Assembly: GCA_037074765.1 (NCBI GenBank)
Contig: JBAMDO010000080.1
Location: 124,001-188,000 of the forward strand
Source of the DNA: Mansonella perstans
Taxonomy: Eukaryota > Nematoda > Chromadorea > Rhabditida > Onchocercidae
DNA: 64,000 nt
Reading direction: 5' to 3'
In this document: one piece after another, positions 23,521 through 36,035 of the stretch
Position numbering within the stretch: position 1 is the stretch's first letter
Layout of the letters: each line of letters opens with the position of its first letter
Position numbers and translations under genes: made by a program
Notes under the pieces: generated by a model
Told to the model about the DNA's origin: nothing
Database searches by the model: none
What the model saw: the letters and a program-made list of their open reading frames with translations, nothing else

Positions 23521-26500
23521 TTAACTTACTTTCGTCAGTTCTTCTTTCAAACGTAAGATCATGGCTTCTAATGCTTGCTTTTCACGCAATGTTTTTTGCA
23601 ATTGCATTTTACACTTTTCCAATTCATCACCCTTTCTGACAATCGCATTTCTGGATTCTTTCACTTTGGACGTAGAATTAAATGTGTAATTGTGCATATT
23701 GTCTTTCGCTTGCTGAAAATTTAAAAAACAACGACTTTTTTCAATCAAAAATGAATGGAGAATCGATTTCAACAATATATAATTTTCCCTATGGTTTTTA
23801 CATTTAGTAATTTTCATATTAAAAGAAATGCAAAATCTAATCTTTAATTTCTTTTAAGCAAACAGTTAATTTAAGTTAAAATTATTCCGAGAAGTTTAAA
23901 TTTACTATCATCAAACAGAGACACTTCGCATAGAATATACTAGCATTTACAAATATTGAAAATGCACTGTAAATTCTTAAATAATAAGTTTCAATAAAAT
24001 TATAGCTTTTAATGAATTTTATGAGGAAATAAGTTTACGTTGTGGATATTGTAGCATGATGAAATTAATGAATCTTCTGAGCGGACACGCAAAATCCGGC
24101 CCTGAACAAGTTATGGATTAGCTTAATTAACTATTTGAAATTTTTTTTTTTTTTTTGAGAGCATCTTCCTATATCAATTTTGAGAGAATAAAAAAAAGAA
24201 GATCGAACTTTTTGTCATGAAATGAATTCATTTGTAAGAAGCTATCTCAAATTTTCGTGTTTGATCGTGCAGTAATTTAACAAAAAGTCTTATTGAATTC
24301 GATAAATTCAATAGAAATTTGTTAAACTCATTAGAATTAAAATTATTCAATAAAAAGAATAAGTAAAAATTTTGTAAAGAAAAAAGAAAGAACTGATGAC
24401 ATCTTTCAATAACTAATTGAACATATTTTGACTGTGAAATGATTTATTAATTTAAATATAAACTTTTTATTAAAAAATTTCAATACAGGCTACCTGCATT
24501 TTGTAAGTAGATTCATACAGGTAGTTTCTTGATGCTTTCCATTCATCAAGCCTGAAATACCTATCAAATGAATTGGCATCCAATTTAATTTGTTATTGGC
24601 ACAAACATTAGAGAGTATGGAAGATAATTACAACACTTCAACAGTCTCTAATAGTCTTTATATACTATCAAAACTTTTTTCATTTTTAGATTTAATTTAA
24701 TTTTCGCTGCAACTGAAAAATTTATCCTTCCAAATTATTTGAAATGAATGTTTTAAAATACTTACTCAGTTCTTAACGATCTTTTAGAGTGTACATAATT
24801 AATTGCCTCACGATGTGCAAGCTTTGGAACCTAAAAAACTCATTTCAAGCAATTATCAGTCATTTAATCATTGAAAATTTTGATTCACAATAAATGACTC
24901 TTAAATTAGATTGACGAGAAATTTCGATTTTAATTTTACAATTTCAATTTAGGATTTTCTAATTTTCACTTAAAATATAGTGAGAATATTTCAGCATATT
25001 TTTTAATTTACCCAACTTTAAAAAAATCAACTTTTAAAAATAGCGAAATAGCATAATGAATAAAACACAATGAGTAATTGTTTTTAGAATGCTTACAATA
25101 GCATGCCTGTTCATTGCAAGTGATTCATCTTCGAAACTTATTGATTGCTTATTAGTTTTATCCCAATTATTAAGCATGCGAAGTTGTTCATTTTTGAAAC
25201 TATTAAAATAACTGAAAATTTTTTTAAATTTATCAGCTGTTATTGGTGATTCAATCTGACACACTATCTATCCTTCTTATAGGCCACTAAAAATTTCTTG
25301 TTACTTCATTCCTTGCTTATATTATCCATTATTTTTGTCTTATAATTAAATATATGCAGCTTATCTCTTAATTATTCAATATCCGAACGAGTACAACATA
25401 TTCTGGATAGACAAAAAAGAAAAAAAAAACTAATTTTGATAAATACCAATTAAAAAAAACTTTAGCAAGATAATGTGATAATAATTTCATAACGCAACAC
25501 TAAAAATTTCACTTCATATTTCGTTTTGAAAATGTATCAGGCAACAACATCAGTCGTTCATCACCACTAACAGCAGGGCAGTGAGGATCAGCACAACCTC
25601 TACGAGGTGAACCATCAGATGCCGGTGAAATCATAATTAACCGAAGTGATGCTCGATCTGCCATTAAATTACACATTTCGTCGTAACTCATTGTGACAAC
25701 TGGTTTACCTTCAATCTGTAAACTTATCTTTATTTCATTTTTCCTTAGCTTTATGAAGTAAAAAGTCCAAAGTGACAATTTAATAAAAACAAAACTAATA
25801 ATTATTTAAAAAATCAAAACAAATAAAGTATTTTTGCTTGAAAAAATATTTCTATCAAAAAGAGAGGTCGCAGAGAATTCTCGAAGGATAAAGTATTCAG
25901 AAGGACGTAAATTTCAAGAATTATATCTCTCTTGGCCTGATATTCAGCATCAATTATAAAAAGCAAATGATTTTGCGAAACGAGATATTTTATCGCGTAA
26001 ATTTTTTCACGACGGATTTACATTTTAATTAAAATTTAAAATTATTTCAACCTCAACAATACGTGATCCTTGTCTAAGACCACATCGCCATGCTGTGTGA
26101 TACATTTCCACATCAATAACAACACCTTCTTCTTGTAAATGAAAGTCTAAATTGTCAGAAACTCGTGCGCGTCGATGTAATACTTCCTTGGCTTCATCAC
26201 CTGCAATAATCAATTCAGGAATGTATCATGTATCACGTAAAATATCTGATCATCAATTCTACTCAAGATAAGAAAGGAAGAGAAGTGAAGAAAGAGAGAG
26301 AGAATAATTTCAATAAAACCTAAATCTAAGTGTAAGAAAGAGTAAATTAAAAACTTCAGCTTCCATTTAGATGAATTAATTTCCATCTAAAAATTAAAAT
26401 TATTCTAAAATTTCATTGATTACCTTTTGTAACATATTCCAAACGTCGTATTAGAGCGGTTAATTCTTGATCACCAATATCGCTCGTGCAACATCTCAAA

Positions 26501-29500
26501 AGTAGCATGTCACCATGATCAAAGTAAATTTTCAACCTGAAAAAAAAGTTTTTAAATAATGGAAAATATTTTCATTCTATCATAGTAACTAGAACAAAAT
26601 ACTATCAATTAGAATGTGAAGTGAATTTTAATACGATGATGCTAAATTTCAGGAGCATTTCAATTAAACTACTAGATGTTTGAAATTTAAGGAAAACTCA
26701 TAAAAAGAATAGAAAATTCCTTTTTTTTTTAAAAAAAAGGCTTATACCCTGAATTTATGTTAGCCCAACCAATGACCGAATGTGTAGGTATTGCACAAAT
26801 GACTTCACCGGATGGCATTTCCAAAATAACCAAAGTTTCTTCAGATACACCGAGAACACATGTGATCGATTGATTTTGTGAATGATCATGAACTTCAACA
26901 AGCCATGAAAGTGCTCCATGTAACGATTCACTTAGTATCGGCCGTGGTAGCGATCGTTCTTTTCGTTTCACCGATCCAACCAAAAATCGACCTTTAAAAT
27001 AATCATCGTTTATTGAAAAAATAATTCTTTTAGAAAGCATTACATACTTGCAATTTTTGCAGGTCCATCATTGGGATAAGATGAAGCAAAATTTTCAGCA
27101 ATTTCTTTCAATGCTTCACGACGGGTTCGAGCAGCCATTGCAGCGAATTTTTTCGACCGATGTACCGCATTTTCAGCATTTATTACTGAAAGAAAAGTGA
27201 AAGATACCTTGATTTCTATTTTTCTGGATGACAACTATCCAAGTGGTCAATTAAGTTTATTAGTCTTTCAAATTAAAAAGAAAAAGTAACAATAAATAAC
27301 AAAATTTTTTCTCTTTTCAAAAAAATTTCAAAATTCTTTTCAATTGAGCAAAGACGATAATTTGAATTGAAAAAAGAATGGAATGAAAAGCCAAAAACTT
27401 TTTACGCTTACTTTTTGTGATGAAGAAATCATGAAATTCAGAGGATTTTGGAAATGTAGCTTCTTGAGGTATAGGAGGTCCAAAAGCTGGAACATCTTTC
27501 GCTCGCGATACAGCGATACTTAAATTATGCTAGGAATACGGAGTTATTAAGGATCAATCACTATATTCCATAATTACATGCACAATTTGAATCCCATATT
27601 ATAGCTGACCTTGAAGAATAGGTAAATCTGCTTCTGTAAATGAAATTCAGAATTCATACCTGTATGTTACATCATCAGTGCACGGATTATTGGCTCGTAC
27701 GATAATGAAAACATGCTGGAAATGTGAACGAACAGTGATTGGACTAAAAGGAAAAGCACCAGGCTCTTGAAAAATTACAGTAACCATATCATTTCCAATA
27801 TGCCTTTTTCGTGCTAACTGAAAAAATAATGCTTTTAGAGATCCAAAAAAAAAAGATCCACCTGAATTCAATTAAAATAATCAATGAACAATTAACCTTA
27901 AAAAAAAAAATGAACTACTAATACATGAAGCAGAAACATCTGTTTACCTGTTGTTTGTTGCTGGGAGTGAAAGGAAGAAGTGTTGATACATGGAACATTA
28001 TTTCATGTGCTTGATATTTGACATATATCGAATGTGTACCTGTTGTGTCACCACGTACATCAAGACCTCCCTTATACTGATTAAAACCTTTTAATTGTAC
28101 ACGTTGTCCAAGAAATTCCAAAAACTCCTCGAAAGCAGGAGATCCATTCTCTGAAATTGAAATTAGTTTCAGTAAGTAATTCATTAATATATACTATTTT
28201 ACTGATTAAACAATAGAATTCTTTAACAATCTCTAAAATGATATGAAATGAATATTGATTCCAGTTTTTTCATCTTTTCAATTTTAGTTTTAAATTATGG
28301 ATAGCTTTCTACAGTAATATGAAATGAAAAAGTTTCAGACTTGAATAGAATCGAAATTAGTTTAAATGGAAATTGTAGGCATACCATTATTATACATTTG
28401 CTCTTCAGTAGACTGGCAAACACCACAGTACATCACTCCAACTTTATATCGAGTATAAATTGGCTAAAATTAATATAATATAAAATATATACTTTCAGAT
28501 AAAATAAATTTCAAATAAGCAAAAGATCAAATCAAACTACCGTACTACCTGTGTTTTTTTAAGATAATTAAAAAAAAATTTTGCAGCAATATGAATGATA
28601 TTGTGTTGTAACGTTGAAAATTATCTTTTTTATTCTTTCAAATTTCAATTTGTCAACGCAAACCTGTTCATCAATTTTTACAAGAAAATCTTCAACACGT
28701 GTGAATGATGGATTAACTGGCCGAAGGATTCCATAGTGTATTTGTGGACAAGCAATTTCCAATAATTCTTTTACCAACAATCGAATATTTTTCTGATCGA
28801 TATTACTATCCGAAAGAGCTTCTTCTGGTATTGCAACTCGTAAAGTACAAAGCTAAATAATTTTACATCTGTCGTCAATAAAGACCATATGTGAATTGAA
28901 TAAGGAATAAATCATAGCAAAAACTCAATTAATGTTTGATTACAGAAATATACTGTAAATTAGCTAAATTATCATTTCAAATTTCATTAAGAATGATTTT
29001 TTAAACAGAAATGCACTTCTATAAGTATATTTCTGTTAATTTAGCACGAAATTACTGCAAAAGAATTTAGTGGTTTAAAAAAAAAGCAAAATACATCACT
29101 CAGCCGGACAATCATTCGATAAATGTTAACATTCTGCATAGCACTTTCAATACGTTCACGAACCACGGAAACGGCAACTGGACCAAGTGTTTCATCGGTA
29201 CCAAAAAAATTCCAGTGTGCTGAAACTTTCAGCAATATTCAAATTTGTGAAAAAAATTATCAGATTATAAAAAATTATAATGGTTCAAATTTTTTTTCCT
29301 TTCAAAGATAAAAAAAATTACAAATTATTCAAAATGAAGAAAAAAACTCACGTCGTCCAAGAAAACAATGTCGATAATAGTAAGCACCAATATCCTGAGG
29401 CTCGATGACAACTTTTTGTTGACGTGCTGCGCATAATCTGAGAAAAAAAAAACCTATAATAATGATAAGTTATAGTGATCATTAATTTAATACCTTTTTT

Positions 29501-31569
29501 CATAAAAGAGAGAAATCAAAAATTATGGAACGAAAAAGAAAAGAAATTTTGCAATGATTTGATTTTTTCAGCTTTCTAATAACGAAATTACATTTTCAAT
29601 GAATGAATTAATTTTTTATTATTGAAATTTTCATTTCTTTTACTTTTTCATATCTTTTTTCGCTTTCAGAATTTTTAAATTTTTATGAAATTTTCAGTGA
29701 TTGTTCAACTAACTTTCAATTATAACTATTAACTTGATTAATTCTACATTCACCATGTGATGAATGATATTAGTCATCTCATCAATAAATCAACGAATAC
29801 GTGTTTGTATGAAAGGATGAATGATATTAATTAATTAAGTGCACTTTTCTTTAATCATTGTATGATGGCGACTTCTTTTACAACAATAATATGGAATGAC
29901 CCTAGCAACATTTCATTCAGTATATTCTTTCTAGAAATAAAAGGAAAAAAGAAACTGTAACAAAATATTAAAAAATCTTTTGTTTATTTTAATTATATGA
30001 TCGATTCATTTCTTAATTTATTGCTTGGCTCATTTTTCATCGATCACTTTCACTGCGCCTAATCTATTTTTGCACAAATGGATGTGACATTCTTTGGTCC
30101 AACCATTTAAAAGTGGAAAATGCTTTTTTCGGAAAAGATTTCTGTTCTCGAATGAAAGAACTGAATTGTTTCAGACCGTTAAATGGTCAAATAAGTTCAA
30201 CAAATAAATTTGGCGGAGCAAGAAAGAAGGAAAAATATTTTTACCTTCCGCCAAGGTACACATTGCTAACATCTTCCAAGATGCCGATTTCGGATGCTGT
30301 ATGTTCCCGTTGCCATGTTTCATTCGTGTTTCTCGTTTCAGTATTTGAAATAGAACTTAAGAGACGGGAAAGAGCCAAGCGACGAATTGGTTCACCGCCT
30401 AATTCATTTCTAAAAAAACCAAAAAAATTGATTAGAATAAAGAAAGTTTAATGTTAACAAAATCACTGCGTACTTGATGTTTATTTTACTTTTTCCACGT
30501 GTAAGAAAGATAAAATACCTGAAAGCTGGACAATTTGCCAACAGATCATTAGATTTACCATCACCCGTGTCATCTTCACACGGACTCTGAGCTTGGGATG
30601 CACCAGTCGGACGAGGCTCAATAGACGTTGTTGGTGGACCAAGTCCCCAGGCTGATGCTAAGCTTACACAATCATGATGAGCACAAAGACGCGGATAGCA
30701 TGGTCGCAATTCGCTATAATTTGTCAAATCTTTATGAAACTGATGGCTTTCTTGAAACTGATGATTAAAAACATTTCAGGAAAAAAGTAATCACTGGACA
30801 ATTTAAAAAATTTAGCTGCCATTTATTTATATTTATATTCAACTAGAGGATTTCTAAAAATATACCCTTAAATTTCGTTGGATAAGTTGCATAAAGATTC
30901 AGAATACTAAGATTGTCATTAATGATAAGAGAAAACAAGTACCAAATCCGTTCAGGAACAATTTGTGGATTATAATCGGAATCATACGCAGCATGGTTAT
31001 CAAACTGAAAAACCGATACATTCATCTGAGCAGATCCAGAAGGCGCGATAGCTGATGTTGTTGGAAGGACATGTGTAGGACCTATAAAATCTTCAAGGTT
31101 TCCAAATCATAGGCACATCGAACGGAAGAATATATGCTTGAGAATCTTCGAGACAACATAAGAATAAATTTCACTCTAGCTGAATGCAATTTCATATCTT
31201 CAAGGAATCATGTTTACTAATTTCGAGAATTAGAGAACATTGCTCATAAATACAGACATCGGTGACATTCTAATCTAGGAATCCAGAGATAAGCATCAAG
31301 GAATTACATTTCAATAATGGTAAAAAAGGTCAAATGTTGAAAGGACATACAGGATGTCATTGTTGGATTGCCACTATGTCCATTGTTTTGATAATTAGAC
31401 GAGTAAGGAGCAAGTGTGGTAATTCTTGACGAATTTTCAGCAGATAATGATGCGATTGCTTCGCTGTTAATCCCTATAAAAAAATTAGTCAATTTGAATA
31501 ATATATTTTTGAAAATATTTTAAATTTTTTGGAGTTAGTACCTTTCTCAAAGCAATTTGCACAACTGTT
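23521..31569 (-). CDS. sipa-1: SIPA1/SPAR-family Rap GTPase-activating protein (5' end incomplete)
   Basis: 21 exons, high to low: 31569-31542, 31473-31351, 31081-30866, 30750-30519, 30409-30245, 29437-29352, 29219-29095, 28852-28664, 28463-28385, 28150-27948, 27817-27660, 27518-27412, 27185-27048, 26991-26748, 26536-26424, 26200-26052, 25715-25572 (or 25513), 25255-25097, 24830-24766, 24551-24494, 23712-23521; about 990 codons. The RapGAP domain (exons 6-12) is unmistakable: [47 protein letters not shown], then [24 protein letters not shown] holds the catalytic Asn thumb that replaces an arginine finger. A PDZ domain follows (exons 15-17, [14 protein letters not shown]) and a C-terminal coiled coil (exon 21). 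Such proteins stimulate GTP hydrolysis on Rap1/Rap2 at junctions, synapses and the cortex. Exon 17 reaches an in-phase join only if cut at GCT|GTTAGT; reading on gives a stop. The first Met was not found; the first exon seen encodes NSCANCFEK. Confidence 0.9.
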
Positions 31570-31682
31570 CTGAACAATCAAGAAGAAATCTTGTAATTAG
31601 TGAAATTACGCTGTAATTTCTATTTCACTATCAACGGCACAAACAATTACCGTGGCTTAATCTTTCATGCCACTTAACGACG

Positions 31683-31918
31683 AATATTCGAACTGTATTT
31701 GGATTATTCTTTAAGATGATCCATTTAATCGAACTGAATTACGAGTATTCGGACTACTCGTTAAGAAGATCTTTATCCGAGCTAAATTATGAGTATTTGG
31801 ATTATTCGATAAGAAGATCCGCTTATTCGAACTGAATTACGAGTATCCGGATTGCTCTTCAGAAGATCGTTTATCCATATTGAACTAAGAGTTTCCAAAT
31901 TACTCGTTAAGAAAATCA
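31683..31918. repeat. degenerate ~49-bp tandem repeat
   Basis: About five diverged copies built around GAATTACGAGTATTCGGA and TACTCGTTAAGAAGATC-like blocks. It lies immediately upstream of the first RapGAP exon seen and has no coding potential. Confidence 0.75.
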
Positions 31919-32912
31919 TTAAGTTACTGCTTAATTAAACAAAGCGTTGTTATATTTTACTTTTTTAAGTTTAATAAAAACAAAATAAAATCTATGCAAA
32001 ATATTAACCACCAAGCGTCATAGTAAAAAGCTAATTATGTCGGCTAAAAATGTCCAATGCTCGAGCGATACTAGTACACAATGCATTTGCAGATTGACCA
32101 TTGTCCATAAGGCAATATTACAAACTGACAAATAATCTATTTTTCCAGAAGTAGGCCATCAAAAACATCTCAATTTATAGCCTATAGGCTTTTTTACTAA
32201 TTTCGGTTTCCACTTCTAAGCAATTTCCCAAAAAATTTAAGCTTTCTTAAAGAAGTATTCATGGTTAAACGGAAAGAAGTAAATTAAATTCAAACAATTT
32301 CCAAAATTTTTCTGAAAAAACTAAAATAAATTTCGTTCGGTATGTAAATAGTGATGTTAAAGAATAAAAAAAATCTTTCTTTGAACTAATGGAAGGCACT
32401 TGTCAATAAAGGACTGTTTATATGCAAATTCTCTTCCTTAAGGAATGATGAAGATTTAGGCTTCTTTTGACTGAACATTTAATACCAGGGAAAAAAAAGC
32501 ATTTAATTTCCAGTAATACTTTTTTTTAGTTGCAAAGAGTAAAAAGTATTAAAGACAAAACAACTTCAGTTTCCTTTCTCCTAATTTTCCTTTGCCCACG
32601 GGAAAAAATCATTATTCCCAAAAATTGTCATCCATTGTTGTCCCATGCTGCATGCCGTTTTCGTATACTTTTTGTTTTTCTATCAATTTCCATTTAAAAA
32701 CCGTTTTTATAAAATTAAGTAAATCTTATCAAATACTACATTTAAAAGAACATGTAATTATGAGAAATAGCTTAGATGGAATTTAATTATTTTCAAAACA
32801 GTCAGTTGTTGCATAACATTTCAATTTGAAAATTTTCAAAGCATCAACCACTGCAATATTTTAGGCCTCAGATGTCTCCAAAATAACAGTCATTTCTTCC
32901 CAACTTCCCAGT

Positions 32913-32943
32913 AAAAGTAGCCTCCTATTTTGAGGCTACTTTT
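32913..32943. other. perfect 12-bp stem, 7-nt loop hairpin
   Basis: AAAAGTAGCCTC and GAGGCTACTTTT are exact inverted complements around CTATTTT. It is unusually GC-rich for this neighbourhood. No associated gene was found, so its role is unknown. Confidence 0.6.
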
Positions 32944-34637
32944 GTTACAAAATTTAAAAGGAATTTCTCATCATTCCTTTCTCCTCTTCCTTACGTTTCG
33001 TTCCACAGTTAGCATTGAAAAAGCGTAAATATTAAAAATGAAAATCTTTTAAATTAGCAGCGAATAATTGCAAAGGACAAATAATTTTTAAAAATATAAA
33101 AATTCAAAATCAATTTCAATAATTGCAAGTACTAGCAAATAGAAGCTGAGAACAGGAAGCAACTTTATGCAATTTATTCTCTGTTAGTTTCGTTTTTTTC
33201 TAACTTTTCATATTTTGAAAAATTTCCTCACTTCAATGGAATGCATTATCTATAGCAAAAAAACAAATCTAGGTCAATAGAAATTTAAAATAGAATTCTT
33301 GAATTTGCGCTATTTTCAAAGGGGCACTTTATTTTTAGGATAAATAAACATTTATTAGCAAATGTTACAAACAATAATAAATAGTTTCAGTTTTTTTCCA
33401 TATATATTTTTTTAAGCCATAGAATATTTAAGAATGAGAATTATCAATTTAAAAAAGATGTAAAAATACAATTAAATTTATTAATGTACTTTGAAGAATG
33501 CTTTCGGCACAAATCATTAGTGAATTGTTTCAATGAAAAATTGCAGTCGAAAAAACAATTCACAGATTATCTTTGCAAAAAAAAAAACCTTAAATCTTAA
33601 TCTATTCTTTTTTACCATGATTTCGATGAAATTCATAACTTTTAGCATAAAACTCTTCATCGTGGATAATACAAAATTATCAAGGAATAATAAAAGAAAT
33701 TTGAAGTCTTTTTAGGAGAATAGCTTAATAGAAGATTTTCCAAGAAAGTGTAATTGAAAAGTTGAAATGAAAATTGCTCTAAAGTTAGATATCAATTACA
33801 GCTTTGCCATTTCAAAATTGAGAAACGGAATATGTATGGGATAGAAAGTAAACAAGGAAATTAAAAATGATGAAAAAAAAATGATTTTTTTTTTCTGGAT
33901 TTCCTATCCAAACTGTTCAATGCGTAAATTGAACTGGTTTGGAAACATTTAGTGTGCTTGTAAATGAAAATATATTTTCCCATTCAATTCTATTTAACTA
34001 TAATAATAAATACATTTAATTAAAAAAAAAAAAAAAGAAAAGAAATGAGCAAATTTTATTTGAAATTTCTTCTTAAAATAAACTATCACTATAAAACGAT
34101 TACTATCGATAAGATTTTATCATTTCATCAATTTTATTTCATTGGTTATATTTCTTCTCCTTCAACCATCATTCAATTAATGTTTTTCAATGAAATTTCC
34201 ATTTAGAAGCGAAAAAAAAAAAAAAAAAAACTAAATTTTTCGATTATTTCAAAAAGAAACATCGAGAAGAAATGAATGGTAAAGAAGGAGAGAAATTTGA
34301 AGAGAAAATTTGATGAAATTAATGCCAAAAGAGCATGTTTTATCAGGAAAAAACAAAAAAAAAAAAGAGAAAAAGAAAGGAAAAAGAAAAATTGAAATGA
34401 GAAATAAAAATTAAACAAAAAAGATAAAACGAAATAGAAATTAAAACTTTAATGAAGCTAGCCTAGCAGAGAATCGATATAGCCTAGCTATGGGCTCATG
34501 AAATACACTTGCAACATTTCTAACGCTATTTTCAACTTTATTTTATGAAACAATGGACGACAAGTTTTTATTTGAAATAAAAATGAAAAGGACAAGAGGG
34601 AGAACGAGAGAAATATTAGTTTATCTTGTTGTCTTTG

Positions 34638-34895
34638 AATTCTAATTAATGATATTGTTGACATGTTGAAATAGTTCAACAGTTCTAATTAATGATATTG
34701 TTGACATGTTCAAATAGTTCAACAATTCTAATTAATGATATTGTTGACATGTTCAAATAGTTCAACAATTCTAATTAATGATATTGTTGACATGTTCATT
34801 AATAATTCATCAATTTTGATTAATAATATTGTTGATATATGTTCATTAATAGTTCACAAATTTTAATTAATGATATTGTTAAGATTTTTTTAAAA
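34638..34895. repeat. 44-bp tandem repeat, ~6 copies
   Basis: Units of TTCTAATTAATGATATTG + TTGACATGTTCAAATAG + TTCAACA. The first four are nearly identical and the last two are increasingly diverged to the right. Confidence 0.9.
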
Positions 34896-35140
34896 ATTCA
34901 CAAATTAAATAATTCTATGTTCAATTCAATTCAATCAATTATATTTTATTTATCAAAATGAAAATAATATAAAAAATTTTCTCAATTAAATTCGTAATAT
35001 TTTATAACATTTCAATGAAATTTTATTAATTCATATAAATGGAGAAAATAATTCTGCAACAATGCAATAAGTGGATGAGGAAAGAGTATGCGAGGATAAA
35101 TGAAGAAAAATGAGCTTAACTCACAAAAGCCAAAGAATAT

Positions 35141-35535
35141 ATGTGTGTATGTGTGTATGTGTGTGTGTGTGTATGTGTATGTGAGTATGTGTGTATGTGT
35201 ATATGTGTGTATATATGTGTATGTGTGTATGTTAGTCTGTTTTTTTATTTACATGTATGTGTATGTCTATGAATGAGGAAATATATATTATCGATATGAG
35301 CAAGGCTTGACAATTTATATTTTGAGAAATTTATGAGAGAGCGTAATGTTCCCGATAAATAAGACTGGATTAAGGTTAAAAAGTTTGCGTATCCGTCAAA
35401 TAGTGTGTGTGTATGTGTGTGTGTATGTGTGTATGTGTGTGTGTGTATGTGTATGTGTGTGTGTGTGTGTGTATGTGTGTGTGTGTGTGTGTGTGTATGT
35501 GTGTATGTGTATGTGTGTATGTGTGTATATATGTT
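35141..35535. repeat. (GT)n / (GTAT)n microsatellites
   Basis: Two blocks, 35141-35234 and 35401-35535, of GTGTGT and GTGTAT runs separated by about 165 bp of ordinary sequence. Long VCVCVYVC and HTHTHTHT open frames here are artefacts of the repeat. Confidence 0.95.
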
Positions 35536-35925
35536 TAGATAAAAGCGTAAAAAGTAATCATCATGCGTTATTTCAAACAATTTAATCCAATAATTTTGAT
35601 GTAAGGAAAAAAGATAGGAAATTGGATGAGATAAGGAAAATATGAAATGAAAAAAGTTAGTTGTTTCTAAAAAGTCGTAGAAATGTGATCGTAGTATTCA
35701 CATAAATAGCCCTTTGAAACCTACTGCAATAGTCTAAGCTATTTCCTTTTACATTTTCAATTTGTGCTGTTTCATTTTTTTTTTTCCCTAGTCATATTAA
35801 TTAATTATTTGTAGTCTTATTTCCATTCAATTTATTGACTATTTCTGAGCTATGAAAGCTAACAAAATGATAATTGCAATTATTAATGAAGCATACTGTG
35901 TTATGATTTGATATCAATTCCAAAG

Positions 35926-35937
35926 ATGATAATAATA

Positions 35938-35985
<48 letters not shown>

Positions 35986-36035
35986 GAAATAAATAATCAT
36001 AATAATAATAACAATAACATATATCAATAATAATA
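35926..36035. repeat. (AAT)n microsatellite
   Basis: Runs of AATAATAAT interrupted by GAAATAAATAATC and ACAATAACAT. The poly-Tyr open frame on the minus strand is an artefact. Confidence 0.95.

Noticed and set aside
30113..30451. Plus-strand 112-aa ORF
   Set aside because: It is antisense to a well-supported RapGAP exon (30245-30409).
35245..35585. Long open frames rich in Thr-His or Cys-Val-Tyr on both strands
   Set aside because: They only translate a (GT)n/(GTAT)n microsatellite and have no splice sites or flanking coding sequence.
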